13,575 bases of DNA from Verrucomicrobiales bacterium (GTDB lineage Bacteria > Verrucomicrobiota > Verrucomicrobiia > Verrucomicrobiales > V1-33): the NCBI GenBank assembly GCA_023253495.1, contig JALRGF010000040.1, positions 1 through 13,575 of the forward strand, given 5' to 3'. A program made the position numbers and the translations under genes. The notes beneath the pieces were generated by a model. It searched no databases. It worked only from the letters and a program-made list of their open reading frames with translations, and was not told the origin of the DNA. Position 1 is the stretch's first letter; each line of letters starts with the position of its first letter. Below are positions 1 through 8,145 of this stretch, one piece after another.

Positions 1-824
1 AACTGGTCAACATCGGGGCCGCCCCGCTCTCCCTCGAGGGATGCCGGTTCACCGACGGGATCACCTATGCCTTTCCTGCCGGGACTACGCTGTCGGCCGG
101 CGCCCGCCTCGCGCTCGCCGCCCGCCCCGCCGCCTTCGCCCTGCGCTACGGCGCCGCCACCGCACCGCTCGGTCCGTTCTCCGGTGTGCTCGACAATGCG
201 GGCGAGCGGGTGCGACTGGTCGACGCCGTCGGCGAGGAAATCCTCGATTTTGTGTACGCTCCCGACTGGTCGCCGGCCAGCCTCGGTGGCGGCTACGCGC
301 TCGTCGTGCAAGATCCTTCCGGCACCGTCCCGGACGCCTGGAGCGACCCGCGGAGCTGGGCGGCGAGCGGCCGTCCCGGCGGTGCACCCGGTGAACCCGA
401 GCCCTTTTTCTCCCGCGAGTTTGCCGGCTGGACCTTTGATGTTTTCAGCGACGCCGAGCGTGCCGACCCGCAAGTCAGCGGGCCGCTGGCCGCTCCCCAT
501 GCCGCCGGCATCCCGAACCTCGTGGCCTTCGCTCTCGGGCTCGACCCGCAGGCTCCGGACCCGGCCCGGCTGCCTGAACTTGTCATGGTCGAAGCGGACG
601 GCCGCTCGTCCGCCGCCCTGCGCTTCCGTCGCTGGAAAAGCACTCCAGGCCTGACGTACACGCTGGAAGCGTCGCCTTCTCTGGAAGCGGACGCCTGGCA
701 ACCGACCGGAACCACGGTGACCGAAGTCGATCACGGCGACGGATCCTCCACGGTCACTCTCCGCGACTCCCGCCCGGCCGATCCCGGTGGCCGCGCCTTC
801 CTGCGTCTGAAAATCAGCCAGTGA
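1..824 (+). CDS. Lamin-tail-domain (LTD) exported protein, 3' end only
   Basis: The frame is open from the window edge to TGA at 822-824, so the gene starts upstream; about 273 residues are visible. The first ~95 residues match the lamin tail domain pattern: LVNIGAAPLSLEGCRF, then FPAGTTLSAGARLALA, LRYG, then GPFSGVLDNAGERVRL and a DWSP segment. LTD is an Ig-like beta-sandwich found in large secreted bacterial proteins, often with nucleases, phosphatases or CotH-type modules. The C-terminal ~110 residues (GIPNLVAFALGLDP, a Thr/Ser-rich beta-rich stretch with YTLEASPSLEADAWQ, ending FLRLKISQ) have the layout often seen at the ends of verrucomicrobial exoproteins, possibly an export or surface-attachment region. 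No catalytic domain lies in the visible part, so the enzymatic role, if any, is unknown. The internal ATG-less stretch before 186 is coding, so starts at 186 or later should not be used. Confidence 0.8.
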   Translation, partial: LVNIGAAPLSLEGCRFTDGITYAFPAGTTLSAGARLALAARPAAFALRYGAATAPLGPFSGVLDNAGERVRLVDAVGEEILDFVYAPDWSPASLGGGYALVVQDPSGTVPDAWSDPRSWAASGRPGGAPGEPEPFFSREFAGWTFDVFSDAERADPQVSGPLAAPHAAGIPNLVAFALGLDPQAPDPARLPELVMVEADGRSSAALRFRRWKSTPGLTYTLEASPSLEADAWQPTGTTVTEVDHGDGSSTVTLRDSRPADPGGRAFLRLKISQ

Positions 825-881
825 CCGGCGCATCGGTTCGGAAAGCAGGACCATTCCGCGGGCCCGGGCGCGCTGGCCGGG

Positions 882-899
882 GCGTGGACCGGACCACGC
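882..899 (+). terminator. Possible hairpin terminator after the LTD gene
   Basis: A 6-bp perfect stem GCGTGG/CCACGC encloses a 6-nt loop (ACCGGA), 58 nt after the LTD stop. There is no T-tract, so it is a weak candidate; GC-rich genomes form such hairpins by chance. The rest of the 825-1009 spacer shows no gene. Confidence 0.25.
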
Positions 900-985
900 G
901 TGCTCATCGAAAATCCCTCATCTTGGCCGGCGGCTCCGGCCGCAGCTCAGCCGATCCGGCACGGTGATTTAGGGTGGCTTCCGAC

Positions 986-998
986 CTCCGGACCGGAG
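986..998 (+). promoter_or_regulatory. 13-nt palindrome covering the likely ribosome binding site of the PSD1 gene
   Basis: CTCCGGACCGGAG is a perfect palindrome around a central A. Its right half contains GGAG (995-998), the best Shine-Dalgarno-like sequence for the GTG start at 1010 (11 nt spacing, rather long). If it folds in the mRNA (5-bp stem, 3-nt loop) it would hide that site. A short GC-rich palindrome can arise by chance. Confidence 0.25.
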
Positions 999-1009
999 AT
1001 AAGTGAGGC

Positions 1010-3253
1010 GTGAACAGGCGCACCATGGTATTTCGGATTCCGGTTGCCGGCTGGGTGCTGGCGGTCGGGGCATGGGTGGGCTCGGCCGCGCCGCTGCCGC
1101 CATCGAACTGGGCGATGCGCCCGTTGACCGACCCGGAGCCGCCGGCTGTGCGCACCACCGGCTGGGCCACCTCGCCGATCGACCTCTTTATCCTCGCCCG
1201 GCTGGAAGACCGCGGCCTGTCGCCGAGCCCGGAGGCAGCCCCCGAAGCGTTGGTGCGGCGGCTGAGTTTCCTGCTCACCGGGCTGCCGCCGACGCCGGAG
1301 GAGTCGGACCAATTTCTCGGGGAAGCCGCGGCGGCCGGCGGCGTGCCGGCCGCCATGGCCGCGGCCACCGAGCGGTTTCTGGCCTCGCCGCATTACGGTG
1401 AGCGTTGGGGGCGCCACTGGCTGGATGTGGCGCGTTATGCGGACACCGCCGGGGAAAGCGCCGACTACCCGGTGCCGCAGGCGTACCTCTACCGCAATTA
1501 CGTCATCGACGCCTTCAACCGGGATATGCCGTACGACCAGTTTCTGCGCGAGCAGATTGCCGGCGACCTGCTGCCGGCGGCGGATGCCGAGGCCCGGAAG
1601 CGGCAGGTGGTGGCCACGGGTTTCCTGGCTCAGGCGCGCCGGTTCAGCGTCGACCCCGACACCGCGATGCACCAGACGATTGAGGATGTGCTCGACACCC
1701 TGGGCAAGGCGACCATGGGGCTCTCGCTGAGCTGCGCCCGCTGTCATGACCACAAATTCGACCCGGTCTCGATGCGCGACTACTACGCTCTCTACGGCAT
1801 CTTCGAGAGCACGCGGTTTCCCTTTCCGGGGTCGGAAAATAAAAAACGCCCGCGCGATTTCGTGCCGTTGATCCCGTCGGAGGAAGTCGACGCGCTGATG
1901 GCTCCGTTTCAGGAGGAACTGGCGGCCATCGACAAAGAACTGGCCGACCTGCAGGCCGAGCGCCAGGCGGCCCGCGACAAGGCGGAAGGACGCACCCCGG
2001 CATTCGAACCGAAGCGGACGCAGCTCGAGCTGCTCGAGGCTTTCCGCGGCATCCGCGCCAAACGCGACGCCCTGCAGGACCGCCTGCCGGAAATCCCGAG
2101 CGCCTATGCGGTGGTCGACGGCACCCCCCGCAACAGCCGCATCCAGAAACGCGGCGAACCATTCAACCTCGGCGACGAAGTGCCGCGCGCGTTCCTCTCG
2201 GTCCTCGGCGGCGCCCCGGTGCCGCCCGAGGAAAAAGGCAGCGGTCGCCTGCAGCTCGCCGGGGAAATCGCCAGTCCGAAAAACCCGCTGACCGCGCGCG
2301 TCATGGTCAACCGGATCTGGCAGCACCACTTCGGCAAAGGACTGGTCGCCACCCCCAACGACTTCGGCGCCATGGGCCAGCCACCCACCCATCCGGAATT
2401 GCTCGACTGGCTCGCCGCCCGATTCATCGAGGACGGCTGGTCCGTCAAAAAAATGCACCGCCGCCTGCTCGCGAGCGCCACCTGGCGTCAGCGGGCCGGC
2501 ACACTGCCGTCCACGGAACCGCCGCCGGCGTCCGCAGCTTCCGCCCCCGTTCCCGCTCCCGCCGCCGTCTCCGCGGCCACCGTGCCCGTCGTGGCCAAGG
2601 CGGCCGGGAACACCCACCCACCGGCCGAAGCGGCGTCCGCCGACCCGCAAAGTGTCGACCCCGCGAACGACCTGCTCTGGTCGTTTCCGCGGCGCCGACT
2701 GGATGCGGAATCGATCCGCGACGCGCTGCTGGCGGTCAGCGGGCGGCTGGAGCGCGGTATGGGCGGGCCGCATCCATTTCCGCCGCTGCGCGAATGGAAC
2801 TGGACGCAGCACAGCCCGTTCACGGCGGTTTACGAAACGAACCGCCGCTCGGTCTACGTCATGCAGCAGCGGATCCGCCGGCATCCGTTTTTCGCGGTGT
2901 TTGACGGGGCCGACACCAATGCCACCACCGGTGCCCGCTTCTCCAGCACCACTCCGCTGCAGGCACTCTTCGCGATGAACGACCCGTTCACCCAGGCCCA
3001 GGCCGCCGGTTTCGCCGAACGCGTCACCGCCGCGACCACCCCGGGAAATGAAGTGGCCGCCATGGCGCTGGCCCACCGGCTCGCCTACGGCCGCAACGCC
3101 ACCGCCGGGGAAACCGCCCAGGGCATCGCCTACCTCGCCGCCTTCCGCGCCCGGCTGCCGGTCGACCGGCCGCACGATGAACGGTCGCGCCAGGCGTGGA
3201 CCAGCTATGCGCGCGCCCTCATGGGCGCCAATGAGTTTGTATACCTCGATTGA
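1010..3253 (+). CDS. Exported PSCyt2/PSD1 (DUF1549-DUF1553) domain protein
   Basis: A 747-residue protein of the DUF1549/DUF1553 family, typical of Planctomycetes and Verrucomicrobia, where members are usually exported, carry cytochrome-c-like motifs and are linked to polysaccharide or sulfated-glycan use; the biochemical role is unsettled. Residues 1-27 form a signal peptide (RR, then a hydrophobic core, GSAA). DUF1549/PSCyt2 spans ~35-270: [47 protein letters not shown], and [11 protein letters not shown] at 242-252, a CxxCH haem-binding-like motif. A charged coiled-coil-like stretch covers ~300-358. DUF1553/PSD1 follows: [20 protein letters not shown], then [18 protein letters not shown] and the usual end [10 protein letters not shown]. 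There is no N-terminal PSCyt1 cytochrome module, so this is the short form. An Ala/Pro-rich segment (~498-548) interrupts DUF1553. Start: GTG 1010 kept because it adds the basic MNRR to the signal peptide; ATG 1025 is a real alternative. The usual downstream DUF1501 partner is absent. Confidence 0.9.
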   Translation: MNRRTMVFRIPVAGWVLAVGAWVGSAAPLPPSNWAMRPLTDPEPPAVRTTGWATSPIDLFILARLEDRGLSPSPEAAPEALVRRLSFLLTGLPPTPEESDQFLGEAAAAGGVPAAMAAATERFLASPHYGERWGRHWLDVARYADTAGESADYPVPQAYLYRNYVIDAFNRDMPYDQFLREQIAGDLLPAADAEARKRQVVATGFLAQARRFSVDPDTAMHQTIEDVLDTLGKATMGLSLSCARCHDHKFDPVSMRDYYALYGIFESTRFPFPGSENKKRPRDFVPLIPSEEVDALMAPFQEELAAIDKELADLQAERQAARDKAEGRTPAFEPKRTQLELLEAFRGIRAKRDALQDRLPEIPSAYAVVDGTPRNSRIQKRGEPFNLGDEVPRAFLSVLGGAPVPPEEKGSGRLQLAGEIASPKNPLTARVMVNRIWQHHFGKGLVATPNDFGAMGQPPTHPELLDWLAARFIEDGWSVKKMHRRLLASATWRQRAGTLPSTEPPPASAASAPVPAPAAVSAATVPVVAKAAGNTHPPAEAASADPQSVDPANDLLWSFPRRRLDAESIRDALLAVSGRLERGMGGPHPFPPLREWNWTQHSPFTAVYETNRRSVYVMQQRIRRHPFFAVFDGADTNATTGARFSSTTPLQALFAMNDPFTQAQAAGFAERVTAATTPGNEVAAMALAHRLAYGRNATAGETAQGIAYLAAFRARLPVDRPHDERSRQAWTSYARALMGANEFVYLD

Positions 3254-3351
3254 GGCGGGGCGGACGGCCGCGGAGTTCCGGAGCACCTGCGGCCCCAACG
3301 GGCGATCGCCGCCGGGAGCGCCGCGCCAAAAACCGTCCTGCTGACTAAAAG

Positions 3352-3436
3352 TGGTGCTCTCGAGAGGACTCGAACCTCCACAGGTTGCCCCATATGATCC
3401 TGAGTCATACGCGTCTACCAATTCCGCCACGAGAGC
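3352..3436 (-). tRNA. tRNA-Leu, anticodon CAG
   Basis: An 85-nt tRNA on the minus strand. The acceptor stem GCTCTCG/CGAGAGC pairs 7 of 7, followed by discriminator A and an encoded CCA (ending at 3352). The D-arm contains GGCGGAATTGGTAGACGC, as in bacterial tRNA-Leu. The anticodon stem TATGA/TCATA pairs 5 of 5 around loop CTCAGGA, giving anticodon CAG, which reads CUG, the codon expected to dominate in this GC-rich genome. A long variable arm (TGGGGCAACCTGT) marks it as class II, and the T-arm GGAGG-TTCGAGT-CCTCT is complete. It converges with the PSD1 gene; the 98-nt spacer between them (3254-3351) shows no clear terminator. Confidence 0.97.
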
Positions 3437-3461
3437 CCGTTGTCTGGTTTCGGGGACCATC

Positions 3462-3489
3462 AAAATGCGCAGGTCCGGCGGATGGGCAA
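3462..3489 (-). promoter_or_regulatory. Candidate sigma70-type promoter for tRNA-Leu
   Basis: On the minus strand, TTGCCC (3484-3489) and CATTTT (3462-3467) lie 16 nt apart, about 25 nt before the tRNA 5' end. Each box is an imperfect match to TTGACA/TATAAT, but the geometry and the location upstream of a stable-RNA gene are right. Confidence 0.3.
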
Positions 3490-3629
3490 GCGGGAAATTG
3501 CTCCGGAAGCCAAGTTGCCTGAATCTTTTCCACCGGAAAGCGGAGTGTGCGGGAGGAACGCCGTCCGCGGGCCCGACCGCCCGACCGACCGCGCGGCCCG
3601 CGGCCCGCGACCATCTCCGGATCTCCCCG

Positions 3630-3677
3630 TATACATCGTGGTGCCGTGCTTTCCGGGCGTCCGGCCCGGTCTTGACA
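3630..3677 (+). promoter_or_regulatory. Possible promoter elements for the acyl-transfer operon
   Basis: The 272-nt spacer between tRNA-Leu and the MBOAT gene should carry the operon promoter. Two pieces stand out: TATACA at 3630-3635, a -10-like box without a good -35, and a perfect TTGACA at 3672-3677, which has no convincing -10 at 16-18 nt (TCGATG/CGATGA). Neither makes a complete promoter. The spacer also holds a GC-rich stretch (about 3570-3610) made of repeated GACC/GCCC units. Confidence 0.2.
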
Positions 3678-3698
3678 GTGCCGGGGGTGGGGGTCGAT

Positions 3699-3705
3699 GA
3701 GGTGA
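3699..3705 (+). promoter_or_regulatory. Strong ribosome binding site of the MBOAT-SGNH gene
   Basis: GAGGTGA at 3699-3705 matches the anti-Shine-Dalgarno core over seven bases, with GAGG ending 6 nt before ATG 3709. It decides the start: ATG 3709 rather than the adjoining GTG at 3706, which would sit directly on the site. It is the best such site in the window; the downstream genes of the operon have none as good. Confidence 0.7.
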
Positions 3706-3708
3706 GTG

Positions 3709-6291
3709 ATGTCCGCCGCGCTCCCTGAAACCACCGCCGCTCACGCCCGGGTGCGCCCCCTGCCGCTGGCCGGCCTGCTTGTCCAGTTGGTGCTGACCCT
3801 GGCGGTCATCCAGGTCCTCGCGATTGAGGACCGGGTCGCTTTCAGCGGGTATTTCAGTGTGCTGCTGCCGGCCGGATTTCTGGTGCATGCGCTGCTGCCG
3901 CTGCGGTTCCGGCTGCCGTTTTTCGTGCTGCTGACGGTCGGATTGATCGGCTTTATTTTCAAAGCGACGAGCGCGGCGTACCTGCTGATCGCGGCGGGCG
4001 TGCTGATCGGTGTGTGCCATCTGCCTTTCCGGTTCGGGGTGCGGGTGGTGATTCTGCTGGTTCTGGCGGTGGTGATGGGGGCGGTGCATGCCGGAGCCAT
4101 TGCCGCGTCCGACCGCGTGCGCGTCATCATTCCGGCCCTCGGCGCCCTCTTCATGTTCCGGCTCGCGCTCTATCTTTATGAGCTCAAGCACGAGAAACAA
4201 TCGCCCGGCTGGTGGACCCGGCTGGCCTATTTTTTTCTGCTGCCGAATCCGGTGTTCACGTTGTTCCCGGTGGTCGATTACAAGACGTTCCAGCGCACGT
4301 ATTACAACGCACCGGCCGCGGAGGTGTACCAGAAAGGGGTGTTATGGATGGCGCGGGGGGCGTTTCATTTCGTGCTTTACCGCCTGGTCACCAATTACCT
4401 GAGCCCTCCGGCCAGCGAGGTGTCGAGCCTCGGTCCGCTGCTCGTCTTCCTGATTTCAAGCTATCTGATTTACCTGCGGATGTCCGGGCTGTTCCACCTC
4501 GTTGTCGGCATGCTCTGTCTGTTCGGGTTCAACCTGCCGGAAACCCACCGCTTCTATCTGCTGGCGTCCGGGTTCAACGACTACTGGCAGCGTATCAACA
4601 TTTACTGGAAAGACCTGATGACCAAGCTGGTCTATTACCCGGTCTTCATGCGGGTGAAAAGCATGGGCACGACGGCGGCCGTGCTGCTCGCCACGGCGGC
4701 GGTCTTTTTTGCGACCTGGATCCTGCATGCCTGGCAGAGCTTCTGGATGAGGGCGGACGCGCGGGTCCCGATGTTCGAAGACCGGGGGATTTTTACGGTC
4801 GACGCCTTGTTCTGGGGACTTTTCGGCGTGCTTGTGATGGTCAACTCGTACGTCGCCCTGCGCTCGAAGCCGGCGCCGAAATCGCTGAAGAAAAAGGAAG
4901 TCGCCTGGAGCACGCGGGCCGCGCTGGCCCGGGCCGCTCAGATCGGGGCCATGCTGGTGCTGATGTGCCTGCTGTGGTCGCTGTGGCAGAGCCCGTCGGT
5001 GGGCGAGTGGGTTTCCGTGATCGGGCGGGCCGGCACGGCGAGCGGGATGGAGGTGGCGGCGGCCGCCGGGGCGGTCGGTCTCGGTCTCGGCCTCGGCGTG
5101 CTCGGCCAGTACCTCCGGCACCGCGGACTGGATCCGCTGCCGGAGCATCTGTCACCCGCGCGCTCGCGCCTGACCGTCTGCGGGCTGATGGGAGCGCTGC
5201 TGCTGATCGGTCTGTGGAATCGCGAGCGCGGGTTGCCGGGGCGATTGGGTGAGGTGGCGGATGCCATGCAGGGGCTCGATGTGCGTCCCGAGGCCCAGAT
5301 GCTCGTCGAGCGCGGGTACTACGAAGGCCTGCTCACCCCGCTCGACGGCTACACCCGCCACCTCCGCGAACGCTTTGGCACCATCCGGGCGCGCGACACC
5401 ATTGAGCGGCCCGAAGACTTTCCGGAGGACGCGGAGGCATGGCGGCGGACCGGCGACCTGCGTCACCGCGCCTACAAACCGAATGCCGAAGGGGTGACCG
5501 TCGGCGTGCCGTGGCGCACCAACGAGTGGGGCCAGCGCGACATCCCGTATGCAAAGGAAAAGCCGGTCGGCGTCTACCGCATCGCCATGATCGGCGCCTC
5601 CTACACCATGGGCCGCGGGGTGCCCGCTGAGCAGGACTTTGAAAGCGTGCTCGAGGCCCGGCTCAATGAAGCGGGAGCGGCATCCCGGCCGGTCGAAATC
5701 CTCAATTTCGCCGTCACCAGCTACACCGTGCTCGAGAATACCGTGGTCGTCGAACAGGTGGTCCCGGAATTCCAGCCCGACGCCGTGTTCTACGTCGCTC
5801 ACGGCATCGAACGGGCCCGCTGCGCCCGCCAGCTCGTCAAGCTGGCGCTCCGGAACGAGGCGGATCTGCAGTACGACTTTCTCAAGTCGATCGTCCGCCG
5901 CGCCCGGCTCGATGCCCGCCAGTCGGACGAAGAGAACCTGCGCCGTCTCGAACCCTATGCCGACGAGCTGCTGCAATGGGCGTATCAATCGATGGCCGCC
6001 GCCTGCCGCGCCCGCGGCATTGTGCCGGTATATGTTTTCCTGCCGACCACCGAACGGGTGGCGCGCGGCGAGCGCGATCTCGCGGTCGAACGCCCGGTGG
6101 TCGAGGCCGCCGGATTCAAGGTGCTGGTCATCGAGAATCCGTATCTGGGCAAACCGCTCGAAGAGGTGGTTCTCAACCCCTGGGATTCCCACCCGGGGGC
6201 CGCATCGCACGGCGACATCGGACGCCAGTTTTTTGAAAGCTTGCGCCGGCAACAGGACGCGCTTCAACTGGGAATCTCGCTGCATCCCTGA
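3709..6291 (+). CDS. MBOAT membrane O-acyltransferase fused to an SGNH domain (DltB-DltD-like)
   Basis: An 860-residue two-part protein. Residues ~15-505 are a multi-pass membrane region with about a dozen hydrophobic segments. They carry MBOAT-family signatures: GFNLPETHRFYLLASGFNDYWQ (in DltB/AlgI typically GF.LP.NF..P......FW.RW), LTKLVYYPV-like region, and ILHAWQSFW at ~338-346, with His340 in the place of the MBOAT catalytic histidine. Residues ~590-850 are an SGNH-hydrolase-like domain: RIAMIGASYTMGRG (block I, Ser631; usual GDS is GAS here), NFAVTSYT (block II), YVAHGIE (where block III GxN is expected) and DSHPGAASH (Asp826, His828). MBOAT proteins pass an acyl group from a carrier to an extracytoplasmic acceptor; in the Dlt system DltB works with the SGNH-fold DltD. 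Here both roles seem joined in one chain. It is the first gene of the operon, 76 nt before the carrier-protein gene. Acceptor unknown. Confidence 0.85.
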   Translation: MSAALPETTAAHARVRPLPLAGLLVQLVLTLAVIQVLAIEDRVAFSGYFSVLLPAGFLVHALLPLRFRLPFFVLLTVGLIGFIFKATSAAYLLIAAGVLIGVCHLPFRFGVRVVILLVLAVVMGAVHAGAIAASDRVRVIIPALGALFMFRLALYLYELKHEKQSPGWWTRLAYFFLLPNPVFTLFPVVDYKTFQRTYYNAPAAEVYQKGVLWMARGAFHFVLYRLVTNYLSPPASEVSSLGPLLVFLISSYLIYLRMSGLFHLVVGMLCLFGFNLPETHRFYLLASGFNDYWQRINIYWKDLMTKLVYYPVFMRVKSMGTTAAVLLATAAVFFATWILHAWQSFWMRADARVPMFEDRGIFTVDALFWGLFGVLVMVNSYVALRSKPAPKSLKKKEVAWSTRAALARAAQIGAMLVLMCLLWSLWQSPSVGEWVSVIGRAGTASGMEVAAAAGAVGLGLGLGVLGQYLRHRGLDPLPEHLSPARSRLTVCGLMGALLLIGLWNRERGLPGRLGEVADAMQGLDVRPEAQMLVERGYYEGLLTPLDGYTRHLRERFGTIRARDTIERPEDFPEDAEAWRRTGDLRHRAYKPNAEGVTVGVPWRTNEWGQRDIPYAKEKPVGVYRIAMIGASYTMGRGVPAEQDFESVLEARLNEAGAASRPVEILNFAVTSYTVLENTVVVEQVVPEFQPDAVFYVAHGIERARCARQLVKLALRNEADLQYDFLKSIVRRARLDARQSDEENLRRLEPYADELLQWAYQSMAAACRARGIVPVYVFLPTTERVARGERDLAVERPVVEAAGFKVLVIENPYLGKPLEEVVLNPWDSHPGAASHGDIGRQFFESLRRQQDALQLGISLHP

Positions 6292-6367
6292 TGGCACGCC
6301 GCCCGATGCCTTCCCGCCAATCGCCCTCCGCTTCTCCGCTCCTCCGCTCACCAGTTTCCCAATCCCC

Positions 6368-6616
6368 ATGACCGAGTCCGAGATCCACGACCGCCTGAAA
6401 CGCTATATCCTCGAGGAATTCCTGCCTGATACCCCGGCCGAGGAACTCGAGGACGACACCCCGCTGCGCTCGGGCGGCGTGCTCGATTCCATCGCCACCA
6501 TCAAGGTCGTGGCCCACGTCGAAGAGGCATTCAAGGTCTCGCTCGACGCGCATGAAATGGGGGCGTTCGACACCCTCGCGGAACTGGTCGCCCTGGTGCG
6601 GGAAAAACTCGCCTGA
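6368..6616 (+). CDS. Free-standing acyl/peptidyl carrier protein (DltC/PltL-like)
   Basis: An 82-residue acidic carrier protein. The motif GGVLDSIATIKVV contains Ser41, the expected attachment site for 4'-phosphopantetheine. The opening (IHDRLKRYILEEFLP), the TPL before the site and the FDTLAELVALV helix near the end fit a four-helix ACP fold at the usual length. The cytoplasmic holo-protein would hold the amino acid activated by the next gene product, present it to the flavoenzyme and then to the MBOAT. ATG 6368 is the only sensible start, because the frame upstream is antisense-like noise overlapping the MBOAT-SGNH gene. No clear Shine-Dalgarno is visible before it. The stop is 8 nt before the adenylation gene. 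No phosphopantetheinyl transferase is encoded in the window, so a genomic one must act. By family it could equally be a DltC-type D-alanyl carrier; the dehydrogenase in the operon favours the PltL type. Confidence 0.9.
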   Translation: MTESEIHDRLKRYILEEFLPDTPAEELEDDTPLRSGGVLDSIATIKVVAHVEEAFKVSLDAHEMGAFDTLAELVALVREKLA

Positions 6617-6624
6617 CCGATCCG

Positions 6625-8145
6625 GTGGCCGACTCCCTCCACGACCGCTTTCTCGCCGCCGCGTCCCGCTTCCCCGGACGTCCCGCGGTCAGTGACCCGG
6701 CCAGCGGCCAGCGGCTGACCTGCGCGGAACTTGAGGCGCGCAGCGCCGGACTGGCGGCCGCGCTGGCCGCCCACGGCACCCGTCCCGGCGACCGGATCGG
6801 CCTCTGCGCCCCGAAATCGATCGAGTCGGTGGCCGCGATCCTCGCGATTCTGCGGACCGGGGCGGCGTATGTACCGGTTGATGCCGCGTCCCCGGTCGCC
6901 CGCAGTGGATTTGTTTTTCGTGATTGCCAGGTCCGGTGGGTAGTGGCGGCCGCCGGCCACCCGCTGGCGGCCGAGCCCGGGTTTGATGCCGTGGCCGACC
7001 TTGGTCACGGCCTTTGTCTGCTGCGCGGACCGGACGGACCCGGGCCGCTGACACCGGAGCTGGCCTACGTGCTTTACACCTCGGGATCGACCGGGGTGCC
7101 CAAAGGCGTGATGCTCAGCCACGCGAACGCGCTGAGTTTTGTCGACTGGTGCGCCCGGGAATTCGCGCCCGTCGAGCACGACCGGTTTTCCTCGCATGCC
7201 CCGTTCCATTTTGACCTGTCGATCCTCGATCTGTATGTCCCGCTGACCCACGGAGCCGAGGTCGTCCTGCTCAACGAAACCCTCGGCAAAAACCCGTCCT
7301 TGCTGGTACGCACGCTGGGCGAGCAGCGGCTGACCTGCTGGTACTCGACGCCGTCGATCCTGCGGCTGATGCTGGAGACCGGGGGGCTGGCCGACGGCGG
7401 ATTTCCGGACCTGCGCCTGGTGCTTTTCGCCGGCGAGGTGTTTCCGATTGGTGCTCTCAACGCGCTGCGCCGGGCGCTGCCCGGACCGGCGTATTACAAC
7501 CTTTACGGCCCCACCGAAACCAACGTCTGCACGTTTTACCGCCTGCCGGATGCCATCGAGGACGCGCGCACCACGCCGTATCCGATCGGCGGGTGCTGCG
7601 ACAACGATGAGGCGCGGGTGGTCCGCCCGGACGGAAGCGACGCCGACCTTGATGAGGAAGGGGAATTGGTCATCCGCGGCGGCACCGTCATGCCGGGCTA
7701 CTGGAATCTGCCCGCGCGTACGGCGGAAGCGTTTCTCGACCGCCCGGACGGCCGCTGGTACCGCACCGGCGATCTCGTCCGCCGTCAGCCGGACGACCCG
7801 GCCTGTTTCACCTACACCGGCCGCCGCGACCGCATGGTCAAACGCCGCGGCTACCGCGTCGAACTCGGGGAAATCGAGGCCGCCTTTCACCGGCTCGACG
7901 GCCTGCGCGAAGCGGCCGCCGTCGCGCCGCCCGACGCCGAAGCCGGCGTGCGGATCTGCCTGTTCTACTCATGGCACCCGGAGGCCGGCCCGCCACCGTC
8001 GTCGCTCAAGCTGCGCCAGCACGCCGCCCGCCACCTCCCGGCCTCCATGATCCCGGACCGCTTTTATCGTCTGGATGCCCTGCCCATGACCTCGACCGAC
8101 AAGATCGATTACCAATCACTGCTCACCATTGCCCGGACGCCATGA
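6625..8145 (+). CDS. Amino-acid adenylation enzyme, probable L-prolyl-AMP:carrier ligase (PltF/DltA-like)
   Basis: A 506-residue ANL-superfamily enzyme that activates an amino acid with ATP and loads it on the carrier protein. Core motifs: YTSGSTGVPKGVMLSH (A3, 151-166), FHFDLSILDLY (A4, ~194-204), NLYGPTETN (A5, 292-300), GELVIRGGTVMPGYW (A6), YRTGD (A7, 379-383), GRRDRMVKRRGYRVELGEIE (A8) and TDKID with Lys493 (A10). Aligned by eye on the GrsA pocket, the code is D197 L198 L201 Y240 L267 A269 L293 V301 C302 K493. The aspartate for the alpha-amino group is kept, so the substrate is an amino acid. The code, LFAGEVFP and GPTETNVC recall stand-alone proline-activating enzymes of pyrrole pathways (PltF, RedM, CloN4), but this comparison is from memory. 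It stands alone: no condensation or thioesterase domain. GTG start, 8 nt after the carrier stop, no clear Shine-Dalgarno; its end overlaps the next ATG by 4 nt (ATGA). Confidence 0.88.
   Translation: MADSLHDRFLAAASRFPGRPAVSDPASGQRLTCAELEARSAGLAAALAAHGTRPGDRIGLCAPKSIESVAAILAILRTGAAYVPVDAASPVARSGFVFRDCQVRWVVAAAGHPLAAEPGFDAVADLGHGLCLLRGPDGPGPLTPELAYVLYTSGSTGVPKGVMLSHANALSFVDWCAREFAPVEHDRFSSHAPFHFDLSILDLYVPLTHGAEVVLLNETLGKNPSLLVRTLGEQRLTCWYSTPSILRLMLETGGLADGGFPDLRLVLFAGEVFPIGALNALRRALPGPAYYNLYGPTETNVCTFYRLPDAIEDARTTPYPIGGCCDNDEARVVRPDGSDADLDEEGELVIRGGTVMPGYWNLPARTAEAFLDRPDGRWYRTGDLVRRQPDDPACFTYTGRRDRMVKRRGYRVELGEIEAAFHRLDGLREAAAVAPPDAEAGVRICLFYSWHPEAGPPPSSLKLRQHAARHLPASMIPDRFYRLDALPMTSTDKIDYQSLLTIARTP

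Noticed and set aside
3352..3436. tRNA-Leu as an integration site of a mobile element
   Set aside because: No integrase, and I see no second copy of the tRNA 3' end in the window.
947..3463. 838-codon open frame on the minus strand opposite the PSD1 gene
   Set aside because: It is the antisense shadow of a well-supported gene in GC-rich DNA; the translation is rich in Arg, Gly and His, matches no family, and runs through tRNA-Leu.
3440..3700. 86-codon plus-strand frame between tRNA-Leu and the MBOAT gene
   Set aside because: No family resemblance, overlaps the likely promoter region, composition follows the local GC-rich repeats; a chance frame is more likely.
5152..6369. 405-codon minus-strand open frame opposite the SGNH domain
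   Set aside because: Antisense to a domain with clear motifs, no recognisable domain of its own, composition typical of GC-driven shadows.
6403..7890. 495-codon minus-strand open frame opposite the carrier and adenylation genes
   Set aside because: Shadow of two genes with intact catalytic motifs on the plus strand.
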